Counted from the stretch's first letter, positions 18,258 to 27,178 are shown. The stretch is DNA of 64,000 bases from Oligella ureolytica DSM 18253 (GCF_000373745.1 NZ_KB892324.1:1-64000), one strand, 5' to 3'. Translations and numbers: made by a program. The notes: generated by a model from the sequence alone, not told the origin.

Positions 18258-18704
18258 TTAATAGACTGATTTTAAACGATCTACTAAGACAGACTCATAT
18301 CGAGCGAGTAAATTTTTTTGTTTGTTTAAATAGTCACTTATTGCATGATGGCTAAGTTCGTATTTAGCCGTGGACCAGATAGCGTCCGGATAGTGAGGGT
18401 CATCTTTAAAGCGTGGAATAATATGCCAATGCATATGTGGAACCATGGTGCCAAATTGGGCTAAGTTGATTTTGGCGGGTTCCAATACCTCACGTTGAAC
18501 CTCTTCGACTAAATACACGAAGTCCATTAGCTCATGGCGTTGGGTTGGACTGAGCTCGCTCATTTCCTTAATATGTGATTGATATATCACACGAGTAAAC
18601 GCAGGGTAGTACGTATCATTTGCATTGATAATACGTACTAAGTCGTTTTGCCAGAGTAAACGACCGCCTACCTCATTGCACAGTACACAATGTTGCTCGG
18701 ACAT
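18258..18704 (-). CDS. HIT-family hydrolase
   Basis: A 148-residue histidine-triad protein. The triad HMHWHIIPR is at about residues 96-104, and an N-terminal CVLC pair resembles the short zinc or structural site of Fhit/HinT-like proteins. These enzymes cleave nucleotide phosphoramidates or dinucleoside polyphosphates, and the substrate here is unknown. It starts 14 bases after trpC and is probably cotranscribed with it. Confidence 0.9.
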   Translation of the reverse strand: MSEQHCVLCNEVGGRLLWQNDLVRIINANDTYYPAFTRVIYQSHIKEMSELSPTQRHELMDFVYLVEEVQREVLEPAKINLAQFGTMVPHMHWHIIPRFKDDPHYPDAIWSTAKYELSHHAISDYLNKQKNLLARYESVLVDRLKSVY

Positions 18705-18718
18705 GTACGCGCTTCCTG

Positions 18719-19519
18719 TTAGTCTTGAGCCATCATGGTCGCGAGCGCCTGACCCGGATCCTCTTGACGCATAAAGGCCTCACCGATAAGGAAACCGTAG
18801 ATATCATTATCATTCATGAGCTTGACGTCATCTTTGTGCAAAATGCCGCTCTCTGTAATAAGGAGACGGTTTTGCTCTTCAGACACCATATCTTTGAGGC
18901 GAATGGTGTTGTGAATGTCTGTTTCAAAGCTGCGGAGGTCACGATTATTAACACCGATTAAAGGTGATTTAAGCTTGAGTGCGCGTTCCATTTCTTTTTC
19001 ATCATGGACCTCAACCAACACGTCCATTTTAAGTTCAGTGGCAATTTGCTCAAAGTCATGCAATTCCTTATCATCTAAAGCCGCTACGATCAATAAGATG
19101 CAATCGGCACCGAAGGCACGAGCGCGATAGATTTGATAAGGGTTGACCATAAAGTCTTTACAAAGTACGGGTAAAGAGCAAGCAGCACGTGCACGACGTA
19201 AGAAGTCATGAGAACCTTGGAAAAACTGTGTTTCGGTCAGTACTGACAGGCAGGCTGCGCCTCCTGTCGCGTAGCTCATTGCAAGTGCATCAGGTTCAAA
19301 ATCTTCTCTGATAATTCCCTTAGAAGGTGATGCTTTTTTGATTTCTGCAATGACTGCATTTTGTTTGGCATCAATACGCTCTTTGAGTGCATTGGCAAAG
19401 CCTCGAGTATCTTGACGGGCCTCAGCCTCTCTTAGAAGGTCATTGCTGCTGCGTATTTTTTTGAGCTCAGCAACTTCTTCTCTTTTTACATCAAGAATTT
19501 TTAATAAGATATTGTCCAT
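18719..19519 (-). CDS. trpC: Indole-3-glycerol-phosphate synthase
   Basis: A 266-residue (beta/alpha)8 enzyme, monofunctional, without the fused TrpF found in enterics. It converts CdRP to indole-3-glycerol phosphate. Catalytic elements are EIKKASPSKG (about residues 59-68), LCKDFMV (about 118), DVLVEVHDEKE, GVNNRDLRSFE and ITESGI. It sits 23 bases downstream of trpD in trpEGDC order and is thus under the trp leader control upstream of trpE. Confidence 0.97.
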   Translation of the reverse strand: MDNILLKILDVKREEVAELKKIRSSNDLLREAEARQDTRGFANALKERIDAKQNAVIAEIKKASPSKGIIREDFEPDALAMSYATGGAACLSVLTETQFFQGSHDFLRRARAACSLPVLCKDFMVNPYQIYRARAFGADCILLIVAALDDKELHDFEQIATELKMDVLVEVHDEKEMERALKLKSPLIGVNNRDLRSFETDIHNTIRLKDMVSEEQNRLLITESGILHKDDVKLMNDNDIYGFLIGEAFMRQEDPGQALATMMAQD

Positions 19520-19542
19520 TATCCCTCCATTACTTCTATTAA

Positions 19543-20583
19543 CTATGACAATTGTGGTTTTAGCGTTTGGCTAAATTCACAGAATTTCTGCATTGTGTTG
19601 AAAGCCGCACCGCTAGCTAAAAGCTCTCGAGCAATCTCAATACCCTCTTTGATTGTGTCAGCTTTATTGCCGGCATAAATGGCAAGACCTGCATTTAAAA
19701 TAACAACATCCAAGGCCGGACCCGCTTCGTTTTTTAGGACGCTAAGGATAATATCTCTGGATTCTTCTTTATTTGTTACGCGGTAGCTACGATTAGAAAC
19801 CATTTGCATACCAAAGTCTTCAGGGTGAATTTCATATTCGGTGACCTCACCGTCTTTGAGCTCACCGACCAGTGTGGTTGCTCCAAGCGTGGCTTCGTCC
19901 ATGCCATCTAAGCCGTGAACGATGAGTACGTGATTAGAACCAAGTTGCTTCAATACACGTACTTGAATACCAACTAAGTCGGGGTGAAAAACGCCCATCA
20001 GTTGGTTACCGGCACTGGCAGGGTTAGTCAAAGGGCCAAGAATATTAAACATGGTACGGACACCAAGGAGTTTGCGTACCGCGGAGACGTTTTTCATGCT
20101 GCTGTGGTGATAAGGCGCAAACATAAAACCAATGCCGGTGTTTGTTATGCTCTCAGCAACACGTTCAGGCGGTGTTTCCACAAAAGCGCCAAGCGCTTCT
20201 AAACCATCGGCGCTACCGGCAGGACTGGAGGCACTACGATTGCCATGTTTGGCAATCGGCACACCGGCGGCTGCCGCGACAAACATCGCTGTCGTGGAAA
20301 TGTTAAAGGTATTACTGCCATCGCCACCAGTACCGCACATATCGAGGGCTTCTTCCGGTTTTTCTAAAGTCACAGTTTTGCTGAATTCACGCATGACTCG
20401 GGCGGCGGCGGTGATTTCATCCACCGTTTCTTTTTTGACACGCAGCCCCATTAAAAAAGCAGCAGCGATTTCCGGTGGCATCTCACCTTGCATAAGATTG
20501 CGCATCAGGTCGACCATCTCGTCTTCGAATATTTCACGATGCTCGATAAGACGTGTTAGGGCTTCTTGATAAGAAATTTTCAT
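19543..20583 (-). CDS. trpD: Anthranilate phosphoribosyltransferase
   Basis: A 346-residue enzyme that attaches PRPP ribose phosphate to anthranilate. The PRPP site [15 protein letters not shown] (about residues 82-96), [15 protein letters not shown], and the later [12 protein letters not shown] are characteristic. The start is ATG 20583 (MKISYQEAL), since GGAG lies eight bases upstream. A GTG five codons earlier would overlap the ribosome site. It follows trpG by 61 bases. Confidence 0.97.
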   Translation of the reverse strand: MKISYQEALTRLIEHREIFEDEMVDLMRNLMQGEMPPEIAAAFLMGLRVKKETVDEITAAARVMREFSKTVTLEKPEEALDMCGTGGDGSNTFNISTTAMFVAAAAGVPIAKHGNRSASSPAGSADGLEALGAFVETPPERVAESITNTGIGFMFAPYHHSSMKNVSAVRKLLGVRTMFNILGPLTNPASAGNQLMGVFHPDLVGIQVRVLKQLGSNHVLIVHGLDGMDEATLGATTLVGELKDGEVTEYEIHPEDFGMQMVSNRSYRVTNKEESRDIILSVLKNEAGPALDVVILNAGLAIYAGNKADTIKEGIEIARELLASGAAFNTMQKFCEFSQTLKPQLS

Positions 20584-20644
20584 TTGATTACTCCGCACGG
20601 TAGCTGGATCTAAGAAAAAACATAGCTATACCGGCTTATTACTA

Positions 20645-21220
20645 TTATTTAGCGTATTTTAAAAAATTATTAAATAACTCGTGACCATAGTCACTAAGCA
20701 CGGATTCAGGATGGAATTGCACACCGAAAACAGGCAGTTCCTTGTGTGCAACGGCCATGATTTCACCATCGTCTGTTTCTGCTGTGATCTCTAAACATTC
20801 GGGCAGTGTGTCACGCTCAATGGCTAAAGAATGATAGCGAGTCACCGTGTACGGCGAAGGGATATCAGTAAATATATCGGTGCCGTGATGGGTGATAGTC
20901 GAAGTTTTGCCATGCATTAATTGCTTGGCGCGAATGACATGACCTCCAAAAGCCGCACCGATTGATTGGTGGCCTAAACAAACCCCCAAAATGGGTATTT
21001 TGCCGGCAAAATGCTTAATTACTTCAATCGAAATGCCGGCTTCAGCAGGCGTACACGGACCGGGAGAGACGCAAATCAGATCGGGATCCATTGCTTCAAT
21101 TTCTTCAATGCTGATTTCGTCATTGCGAGCAACAATCACCTCAGCACCGAGTTCACCAAAATATTGCACGATGTTATAGGTAAAAGAATCGTAATTGTCG
21201 AGCATAAAAAGCTTAGTCAT
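20645..21220 (-). CDS. trpG: Anthranilate synthase component II (glutamine amidotransferase)
   Basis: A 191-residue class I glutamine amidotransferase that supplies ammonia to TrpE. It begins [16 protein letters not shown]. It has the oxyanion strand [11 protein letters not shown], the nucleophile elbow [10 protein letters not shown], and the catalytic His-Glu in FHPESVLS. The start at 21220 is chosen because of the family alignment and AAGGAAA just upstream. A longer frame of 27 more codons has no homology. The same subunit often also serves PabB, which is not in the window. Confidence 0.96.
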   Translation of the reverse strand: MTKLFMLDNYDSFTYNIVQYFGELGAEVIVARNDEISIEEIEAMDPDLICVSPGPCTPAEAGISIEVIKHFAGKIPILGVCLGHQSIGAAFGGHVIRAKQLMHGKTSTITHHGTDIFTDIPSPYTVTRYHSLAIERDTLPECLEITAETDDGEIMAVAHKELPVFGVQFHPESVLSDYGHELFNNFLKYAK

Positions 21221-21245
21221 TATTATTTTCCTTACTAAGTTCTGA

Positions 21246-22769
21246 TTAAATCGGTTGATCGAGGCCGTATTGAACCTGCTCTGCTGCACGTAATACGGCA
21301 CGTGCTTTGTGCTCTGTCTCTAACCATTCGTTTTCCGGGATGGAGTCAGCGACGATACCGGCCGCGGCTTGTACGTAAAGCATGCCGTCTTTGATGACTG
21401 CAGTACGAATAGCAATGGCCATGTCCATTGAGCCATTGTAGCTAAAGTAGCCTACAGCACCACCGTAAATACCACGACGTACCGGTTCCAGCTCATCAAT
21501 TAGCTTCATCGCCTGGACCTTGGGTGCTCCGGTTAATGTGCCGGCAGGGAAGGTGGCTCGCAGTACGTCAAGCGCATCCAAGTCGTCTTTCAAAACTCCC
21601 TTGACATTTGAGACAAGATGCATGACGTGAGAGTAATTTTCTACAGTCATCTGCTCAGTGACTTCCACCGTACCGGTTTTTGATACGCGACCAATATCAT
21701 TACGAGCTAAGTCGATTAACATCACATGCTCGGCAATTTCTTTAGGATCATTTTGTAGCTCTGTGGCTAACGCCTTGTCTTCTTCCGGCGTTTTGCCGCG
21801 AGGACGGGTACCTGCTAATGGGCGGATAGTGACTTCTGTTTCCTCTTTACCTTCAGTGTTTAGGACGTGCTCCTGGCGTACTAAAATCTCCGGCGATGAA
21901 CCAACAACATGGAACTCACCGAAATTGTAGTAGTACATAAACGGTGATGGGTTGAGGGAGCGTAACGAGCGATATAAAGAGAGTGGTGAATCACGGAAAG
22001 ACTTATTGATTACTTGACCGATTTGGACTTGCATCAAATCGCCTGCGGCGATGCGTTCTTTTGCTTTAATAACAGCAGCTAAAAAGTCCTCTTTGGCAAA
22101 AGTGCGCTCTTCTTCTGTGACTAAACTGGCTAAGCTGTATGGAATAGCCACTGGTTGGCGAAGCATACGACGAAGTTCTAACAATCGCTTTTTGCCTTTG
22201 GAGTAGCTGTCACTTTCGGAAGGGTCAGCATAAACTAATAAGTAGGTGCGCCCAATCACGTTGTCGACGATGACTGCTTCATCGATATGCATCAACATGA
22301 TATCCGGAGTGCCTTCACCTTGACCGTGTGGAAATGGCTTAACTGCCGGGCCTAAGCTGGGTTCCATATGGCGTACTGCATCGTAGCCGATATAGCCTGC
22401 TAAGCCACCGGTAAAACGTGGAACCCCCGGGCGATTAGCGACCTTAAAACGATCCATGTAGTTGCGGATAAACTCAAAAGGGTCGCCTTCGTGAGTTTCT
22501 ACGACCTGACCATCCGTAATTAACTCAGTGGTTGTGTCTTTGCTGCGAATGACTGTACGTGCCGGTAAACCAATAAAGGAGTAACGCCCAGAACGCTCAC
22601 CGCCCACGACGGACTCGAGTAAGCAAGTCATTTTTCCGCCATTTTTATCGTTATGAGCAAGTTTTAAATAAATGCCTAAGGTAGTGTCTAGGTCAGCGTA
22701 GGTCTCCTGCATTAGAGGTATGCGATTGTAGCCTTGGGCTTTTAATGCGTTGAATTCTATTTCAGTCAT
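21246..22769 (-). CDS. trpE: Anthranilate synthase component I
   Basis: A 507-residue chorismate-using enzyme that makes anthranilate with TrpG. The Trp feedback-binding element LLESV is at about residue 50 and NPSPFMYYY at about 285. Catalytic elements are [35 protein letters not shown] and [11 protein letters not shown]. The start is ATG 22769 (MTEIEFN), because GAGAG lies 8 bases upstream. The ATG five codons earlier overlaps that site. Expression is inferred to be controlled by the upstream leader peptide and attenuator as well as by feedback inhibition. Confidence 0.97.
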   Translation of the reverse strand: MTEIEFNALKAQGYNRIPLMQETYADLDTTLGIYLKLAHNDKNGGKMTCLLESVVGGERSGRYSFIGLPARTVIRSKDTTTELITDGQVVETHEGDPFEFIRNYMDRFKVANRPGVPRFTGGLAGYIGYDAVRHMEPSLGPAVKPFPHGQGEGTPDIMLMHIDEAVIVDNVIGRTYLLVYADPSESDSYSKGKKRLLELRRMLRQPVAIPYSLASLVTEEERTFAKEDFLAAVIKAKERIAAGDLMQVQIGQVINKSFRDSPLSLYRSLRSLNPSPFMYYYNFGEFHVVGSSPEILVRQEHVLNTEGKEETEVTIRPLAGTRPRGKTPEEDKALATELQNDPKEIAEHVMLIDLARNDIGRVSKTGTVEVTEQMTVENYSHVMHLVSNVKGVLKDDLDALDVLRATFPAGTLTGAPKVQAMKLIDELEPVRRGIYGGAVGYFSYNGSMDMAIAIRTAVIKDGMLYVQAAAGIVADSIPENEWLETEHKARAVLRAAEQVQYGLDQPI

Positions 22770-22800
22770 TTTATTTACTCTCATGTAATGGTTTTTTAAT

Positions 22801-22848
22801 TGACCGGGAGTTAGTGCACTTTGCTTTAAATGTAAAAAAACCCGGTCA
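22801..22848 (-). promoter_or_regulatory. Second hairpin option between trp attenuator and trpE
   Basis: On the transcript, TGACCGGG (22848-22841), which overlaps the 3' arm of the attenuator, is fully complementary to CCCGGTCA (22808-22801), which lies about 30 bases before the trpE start. This 8-bp pairing excludes the attenuator stem. It could stabilise read-through RNA or modulate trpE translation. This is inferred from sequence complementarity only. Confidence 0.4.
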
Positions 22849-22866
22849 TGTAGGATGTACCGGGTT
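22834..22866 (-). terminator. trp attenuator (intrinsic terminator)
   Basis: On the minus strand AACCCGGT (22866-22859) and ACCGGGTT (22846-22839) form an 8-bp GC-rich stem followed by a run of seven T. It lies between the leader peptide and trpE, where an attenuator terminator is expected. Confidence 0.9.
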
Positions 22867-22946
22867 TAATACGTTAGTTTGTAATGTGTGGCTTGTTGTC
22901 AGAATGAGTTGTTTAACTTGAACTTATAACTCTAAATGACGCAGCC

Positions 22947-23039
22947 TCAGAACGCGATTAACCCAGCACGCAGCAGCCACCAGCGCCAGTAATAGGCGAT
23001 GTTGTTATAAGCATAAGCGATAGGATTAAATTGCATCAT
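22947..23039 (-). CDS. trpL: trp operon leader peptide
   Basis: A 30-codon frame starting ATG ATG at 23039 and ending TGA at 22947. It encodes MMQFNPIAYAYNNIAYY then WRWWLLRAGLIAF. Trp codons at positions 18, 20 and 21 are the hallmark of a ribosome-stalling leader. The DNA around codons 20-22 (GTGGCT, 22980-22975) can pair with AGCCAC at 22893-22888. GCTGGGTTAA in codons 24-28 is complementary, with one bulge, to TTAAACCCGG of the attenuator 5' arm, so it could be the antiterminator strand. The ribosome site is weak. No homology is needed for the call: position, Trp content and the downstream terminator support it together. Confidence 0.88.
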   Translation of the reverse strand: MMQFNPIAYAYNNIAYYWRWWLLRAGLIAF

Positions 23040-23109
23040 AGTGAAAATAGGCTTGTCTAAGGACAAAATATTGCGATTAACGAAAATGGTAACACAGATT
23101 TATGAAGAA

Positions 23110-23137
23110 AGTATGACAGCGTTTGATTTTTAAACAA
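23110..23137 (-). promoter_or_regulatory. Putative trp operon promoter
   Basis: On the minus strand TTGTTT (23137-23132), a 16-base spacer and CATACT (23115-23110) lie about 70 bases upstream of trpL and overlap the gph stop region. It is a modest match to sigma-70. Read-through from rpe-gph is also possible. Confidence 0.35.
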
Positions 23138-23144
23138 AAGCTGC

Positions 23145-23858
23145 TTAATTGTTGTTCTTCCTTTTTGTGTTTTCAGCATGAATCCAATTAATTGCCATAT
23201 GCATATCGTCTACCAGAGCACCGGGCTCAGGTTGGTTAATAGTTTGACCCTCGTTGTAGCCATAAGGTACGACCAGGCAAGGTAGGCCGGCAGCGTTGGC
23301 GGCTTGTGCATCATTTAGTGAATCGCCGATAAGTACCGCCGTGTCAGCCGTGCTGCTAAGCTTTTCTAAAGCTAATAAAACGGGTGCCGGGTGAGGTTTT
23401 TTGTGCTCACACGAGTCACCACCAATGATCGCATCAAAGTAATGGCTGATCCCTTTTTTATCCAGCAAGGGTAGGGTGAACTCAATCGCTTTATTGGTGA
23501 CAACGGCGAGTTTATAACGCTCTGTCTTGAGTTGCTCTAAAGCCTCGGTGACTGTCGGATAGAGCTCGCTAAAGAGGCCGTTGTTGGCATGATAATGGCG
23601 ACTAAATACCTCTTTAGCTTCTTGTAAAAGATCAGGCGCTACTGTCTTGGCATTAATGTCATTAGCTAGGAATCGAATAATAAGACGTTCTAAGCCCTTA
23701 CCAACAAAGGTGCTAAGCGTTTCAATAGGGAGGGTGGGGCGACCCATCTCCGCTAGACATTGATTAGCGCAATAGGCGAGCTCGGGCATGCTGTCAATTA
23801 ACGTGCCATCTAAATCAAATAGCACCGTGTCGATAAGTGGGGTAGTTTCTTTCGTCAT
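23145..23858 (-). CDS. gph: Phosphoglycolate phosphatase (HAD family)
   Basis: A 237-residue HAD-superfamily phosphatase. Motif I LFDLDGTLIDS (about residues 13-23) carries the nucleophile Asp. Motif II is VVTNK, motif III has the Lys in CEHKKPHPAPVLLALE, and motif IV is GDSLNDAQAA. It removes phosphate from 2-phosphoglycolate formed in DNA repair. It begins one base after the rpe stop, and rpe-gph-trp linkage is common in betaproteobacteria. Confidence 0.92.
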   Translation of the reverse strand: MTKETTPLIDTVLFDLDGTLIDSMPELAYCANQCLAEMGRPTLPIETLSTFVGKGLERLIIRFLANDINAKTVAPDLLQEAKEVFSRHYHANNGLFSELYPTVTEALEQLKTERYKLAVVTNKAIEFTLPLLDKKGISHYFDAIIGGDSCEHKKPHPAPVLLALEKLSSTADTAVLIGDSLNDAQAANAAGLPCLVVPYGYNEGQTINQPEPGALVDDMHMAINWIHAENTKRKNNN

Positions 23859-23859
23859 A

Positions 23860-24564
23860 CTAAGTATTGATTAATTTACCATCTGCCAAATCAATTTCTT
23901 TACGCATTTGCTGGATCACTGTTTGGTAATTGTCCGATCCGAAAATAGCTGAGCCGGCGACAAAGGTGTCTGCCCCAGCAGCACGAATAGCGCCGATATT
24001 GTCCGCTTTGATGCCGCCATCAACCTCTAAGCGGATAGGCTGTCCGCCAGCGGCAACCCAATCATCAATGCGTTGGCGAAGTTGGGTGATTTTGTCCATG
24101 GTTGACGGAATGAACTTTTGCCCGCCAAAGCCCGGGTTAACAGACATTAATAAGACCATATCTATTTTGTCCATCACGTAATCCAATACGCTTAAACTGG
24201 TCGCAGGGTTTAGTACTAAACCGGCTTGGCAACCAAGTTCGCGAATTAAGTTTAATGAGCGGTCGACATGCTTTGAAGCCTCGGGGTGGAAAGTGATCAT
24301 ATCAGCCCCCGCTTTTGCAAATAGTGGAATAATGCTATCAACAGGCTCAACCATCAGATGTACATCAATCATGGCATCAGTGTGTGGACGAATAGCTTCA
24401 CAGACCAAGGGTCCAATTGTGAGGTTCGGTACATAGTGATTGTCCATTACATCGAAGTGAATCCAATCAGCGCCATCAGCGATGACTTGCTTAACCTCTT
24501 CGCCTAAGCGAGCAAAGTCAGCTGATAAAATACTGGGAGCAATGATGGCAGGAAGCTTATTCAT
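23860..24564 (-). CDS. rpe: Ribulose-phosphate 3-epimerase
   Basis: A 234-residue TIM-barrel epimerase that interconverts ribulose-5-phosphate and xylulose-5-phosphate in the pentose-phosphate pathway. Signatures are [30 protein letters not shown] (metal His and catalytic Asp), [16 protein letters not shown] and [11 protein letters not shown]. It is first in the leftward rpe-gph-trp block. Pentose phosphate supply for PRPP is a plausible reason for linkage to trp. Confidence 0.96.
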   Translation of the reverse strand: MNKLPAIIAPSILSADFARLGEEVKQVIADGADWIHFDVMDNHYVPNLTIGPLVCEAIRPHTDAMIDVHLMVEPVDSIIPLFAKAGADMITFHPEASKHVDRSLNLIRELGCQAGLVLNPATSLSVLDYVMDKIDMVLLMSVNPGFGGQKFIPSTMDKITQLRQRIDDWVAAGGQPIRLEVDGGIKADNIGAIRAAGADTFVAGSAIFGSDNYQTVIQQMRKEIDLADGKLINT

Positions 24565-24601
24565 AGTTGATGCCTTTTATTTGTAGAATGTGTTGAAAAG
24601 T

Positions 24602-25792
24602 TTAAAAGCAGTCGCTGGGTATATGAACCCAGCCACTCATTAATATACGGGCGCTGCGACTCATAATGGCTTTTTTAACTTGCCATTGCCCATTGTCCAG
24701 TACCGCTTCTGCGCCGACGCGTAAGGTGCCTGATGGGTGGCCAAAAGTAACGCTCTGGCGATCACCGCCACCTGCCGCTTGGTTTACCAAGGTGCCCGGA
24801 ATAGCAGCAGCGGCGGCAATAGCAACAGCAGCAGTGCCCATCATGGCGTGGTGTAACTGACCCATCGATAGCGCACGTACATGCAAATCAATGGTGTCGG
24901 CTGTGATTTCTTTGCCACTCGATGTGGTGTAGTCTTTTCTGGGAGCGACAAACGCTATTTTAGGTGTGTGCTGGCGATCTTTTGCTTCTTGAACGTCTTT
25001 GATGAGACCCATTGCTTTAGCACCGTAGGCTCTAATTTTTTCAAAACGTTCGAGGGCCTCAGGATTGCCATTGATATCGTCTTGTAATTCAGTGCCCTGA
25101 TAACCTAAATCATCTGCGTTTAAGAAAATAGTCGGAATCCCGGCGCTAAGCATGGTTGCCGGGAAGGTGCCAATGCCGGGAACCTCCAGCTCATCGACTA
25201 AGTTGCCGGTGGGAAACATGGTCGCACCTTTGTCGCCATCGTCATCTGAAGGATCGATAAATTCAATCACAATTTCAGCGGCCGGGAAGGTTACGCCATC
25301 TAATTCAAAATCACCCGTTTCCTGTACTTGCCCGTTGGTGATGGGTACGTGGGCGATAATTGTTTTTTGAATATTAACTTGCCAGATTTTGATCGTACAA
25401 ATGCCATTGTCGGGAATTTTAGCAGGGTCAATCAGTCCGGCATGAATCGCAAAGGGTCCAACGGCAGAGCTGAGGTTGCCGCAATTACCGCTCCAATCAA
25501 CGAAGTCGTTATTGATGCCGACTTGACCAAATAAATAATCTACATCATGATCGGCAATGCTGCTTTTGCTGATGATTACTGTCTTGGAGGTTGATGAGGT
25601 GGCGCCACCCATGCCGTCTATCTGCTTGGCATAAGGGTCTGGACTGCCAATCACACGTTTTAATATGGCATCTCGCGCAGGGCCCGCTTGTTGAGCCGCA
25701 TCGGGTAAATCAGTTAGGCTGAAAAATACTCCCTTGCTAGTGCCTCCACGCATATATGTGGCAGGGATTTTAATCTGTGCGGCGTAAGTCAT
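24602..25792 (-). CDS. prpF: 2-methylaconitate cis-trans isomerase (AcnD accessory) PrpF
   Basis: A 396-residue PrpF-family isomerase. The N-terminal YMRGGTSKGVFF (about residues 14-25) and GGATSSTSKTVIIS are diagnostic, and a second-half DAP-epimerase-like repeat contains AAAAAIPGTLVN. The family isomerises 2-methylaconitate during AcnD-type methylcitrate cycling of propionate. The start is ATG 25792 (MTYAAQIK), since GGAG lies 6 bases upstream. ATGs at 25798 and 25804 overlap that site. Its usual partners prpB, prpC and acnD are not in the window, so here it is an orphan or acts on another tricarboxylate (for example an oxaloacetate-like isomerisation). Confidence 0.88.
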   Translation of the reverse strand: MTYAAQIKIPATYMRGGTSKGVFFSLTDLPDAAQQAGPARDAILKRVIGSPDPYAKQIDGMGGATSSTSKTVIISKSSIADHDVDYLFGQVGINNDFVDWSGNCGNLSSAVGPFAIHAGLIDPAKIPDNGICTIKIWQVNIQKTIIAHVPITNGQVQETGDFELDGVTFPAAEIVIEFIDPSDDDGDKGATMFPTGNLVDELEVPGIGTFPATMLSAGIPTIFLNADDLGYQGTELQDDINGNPEALERFEKIRAYGAKAMGLIKDVQEAKDRQHTPKIAFVAPRKDYTTSSGKEITADTIDLHVRALSMGQLHHAMMGTAAVAIAAAAAIPGTLVNQAAGGGDRQSVTFGHPSGTLRVGAEAVLDNGQWQVKKAIMSRSARILMSGWVHIPSDCF

Positions 25793-25912
25793 ATTCATCT
25801 CCATGTCAGTTGTTTTTAAGTTTTATTTACCTGAATGATTATAGTGCTTTTGCATAAAAATTTCCGCTGGTGTTTTGCTCACTATGCCGGATTTGATTAC
25901 GTTTGCAATGAG

Positions 25913-26278
25913 CTACTTACTACGCTCCTTGATACGTTGGCGATTGATGGCTTGAGCTTCTGCGGTTGGCACCCAGTCCTTCCAAAAGTGATCTGGAATA
26001 TTTGGAAAATCTTCACGCTGTACACCATTAAAGGAAGGATTGTAGTTACGCCTTTTCATTTCTTGAATGAGCTCAGCATGACGTTTAACTAAATAGCCAA
26101 GGCGAGTATAAAAAAATAACATATGGCCTTTACCCAAGGTATATCTTTCAGGTTGCTCAAAACTTTTGCGTTGTGCAGCTTTTTCTGCGAGAGCAAATAC
26201 TCGAGGTAACTCGCGATATTCGGCCACTAGGTGAGGGCCGCTGAGCTCTTCGACTGGAATGCAGTTAATTCGGGTCAT
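25913..26278 (-). CDS. Pyrimidine-dimer DNA glycosylase (T4 endonuclease V / DenV family)
   Basis: A 121-residue protein starting MTRINCIPVEELSGPHLVAE then YRELPRV. It aligns along its length with phage T4 endonuclease V, which cuts at UV-induced cyclobutane pyrimidine dimers by glycosylase/AP-lyase action. The catalytic Thr-2 (free after Met removal), Arg-3, Arg-22, Glu-23 and Arg-26 are all present. GKGHMLFFYTRLGYLVKRH and the HFWKDWVPTAEA region match the family. The start must be ATG 26278, because Thr-2 is the nucleophile and the longer frame opens with TTG. It is slightly shorter than T4 DenV (138) and lacks the aromatic C-terminal tail. It sits beside mobile-element debris, suggesting acquisition by transfer. 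Confidence 0.88.
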   Translation of the reverse strand: MTRINCIPVEELSGPHLVAEYRELPRVFALAEKAAQRKSFEQPERYTLGKGHMLFFYTRLGYLVKRHAELIQEMKRRNYNPSFNGVQREDFPNIPDHFWKDWVPTAEAQAINRQRIKERSK

Positions 26279-26710
26279 GGTTTGATTTTTGTCAGGGAAC
26301 AATTGAGAGGGGATATATTGTACGCTATTGTTTTAGCGTTCTTAAAGGGGGATAAGCTGTGATGAGGGTTATTGTTGAATTTCAATGCTTATATTAAATA
26401 TTATCATTTTCTAAACTAAAGTCTGGATAAGGTACGTCTTCATGCTGGTATCATTAAAGTTATCCTTCTGGTGCTAGTGGGATAGTTTAAGACTAACGAA
26501 ATTTGCTCTATTCTAAGTTCGATGTTAAAAAATGAAGAATGGCAGTATTCATATGAAACAGGCCAAGACAACCTATTTACTACTTTATTATTTTGCCTAA
26601 CTCCATCGCAACTAAGAAGTCATCTGAAAGGTTCCTACAGTCGGAATACGAGAGAGTTAAGAACTTTTTAATGTCAGCCGATAATCGGCTTGAGATACAA
26701 GGTTTTATTT
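26279..26710. other. Gene-free AT-rich stretch between the glycosylase and pseudogene remnants
   Basis: About 430 bases with stops in all frames and no gene, tRNA or clear terminator recognised. It ends at a desulfurase remnant on the plus strand and is probably decayed DNA. A promoter for the leftward glycosylase gene may lie at its left end but is not distinct. Confidence 0.5.
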
Positions 26711-26851
26711 TATGTGTTAAAAGCCCTTGGCTTAAGCTTTGAACGTATTAATAGCGCAATTCGTATTGGGATTGGACGATTTGATACGAAGCAGGATATT
26801 TTGACGTTTGTAGATAAGGTATCGAGGGTCTTAAAAGAGTTTGAAGTGTAA
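26711..26851 (+). pseudogene. Cysteine desulfurase (NifS/IscS) C-terminal remnant
   Basis: The frame 26711-26851 reads YVLKALGLSFERINSAIRIG then IGRFDTKQDILTFVDKVSRV and LKEFEV before a stop. This is the conserved tail of NifS/IscS-like desulfurases (family pattern VLRALGL..E.A.SSIRFSLGRFTT). The frame is closed by a stop at 26669, and the preceding roughly 350 residues, including the PLP lysine and catalytic Cys, are missing. It is therefore a 46-codon leftover. Confidence 0.75.
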
Positions 26852-27075
26852 GCAGTAAGGCTTCTCTTGGTAAAGCGCTATCTCCAGGGTCTTGTAAATA
26901 CTGTAGGCGCTAAAGACTAAGCAGATATGGGCATGAATTCGCTTTTCTAAGCGATGGTATATTGGACGAATGCGCAGGTCGATCTTGGGCATCCGGAAGG
27001 CTTTCTCTATCTGCCAGAGCTGGCCGTAATGCGCCAACATTATTGATTTATAAGGGATGATCGGGTGATCCGAGA
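26831..27075 (-). pseudogene. IS4/IS1634-type transposase C-terminal remnant
   Basis: The minus-strand frame contains MLAHYGQLWQIEKAFRMPKI then DLRIRPIYHRLEKRIHAHIC. This is the conserved last part of the DDE domain of IS1634/IS4-type transposases (pattern Y..LW.IE.AFR.sK.DLr.RPI.HR...RI.AHI). The frame continues about 12 codons upstream of the Met without stop. Most of the transposase, including the first two catalytic Asp residues, is missing. The last residues are encoded by the antisense of the desulfurase remnant, so a deletion joined the two. Confidence 0.78.
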
Positions 27076-27094
27076 GAAAAGTGACGAAGATATG

Positions 27095-27134
27095 AAAAAA
27101 ATACCGGCGCAGTCCTGAGGCTGCATCCGGTATT
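27095..27134 (-). terminator. Intrinsic terminator of the RhlE-like helicase gene
   Basis: On the minus strand ATACCGGATGCAG and CTGCGCCGGTAT form a strong stem with one small bulge around CCTCAGGA, followed by seven T (27101-27095). It lies about 45 bases after the helicase stop. Confidence 0.85.
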
Positions 27135-27178
27135 TAGTCTATGTGATTGTTGCTGCGCCTGATAGCGTCAGCTGAACT

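Noticed and set aside
26553-26600. Short frame MKQAKTTYLLLYYFA as a peptide gene
   Set aside because: Only 15 codons, without ribosome site or context.
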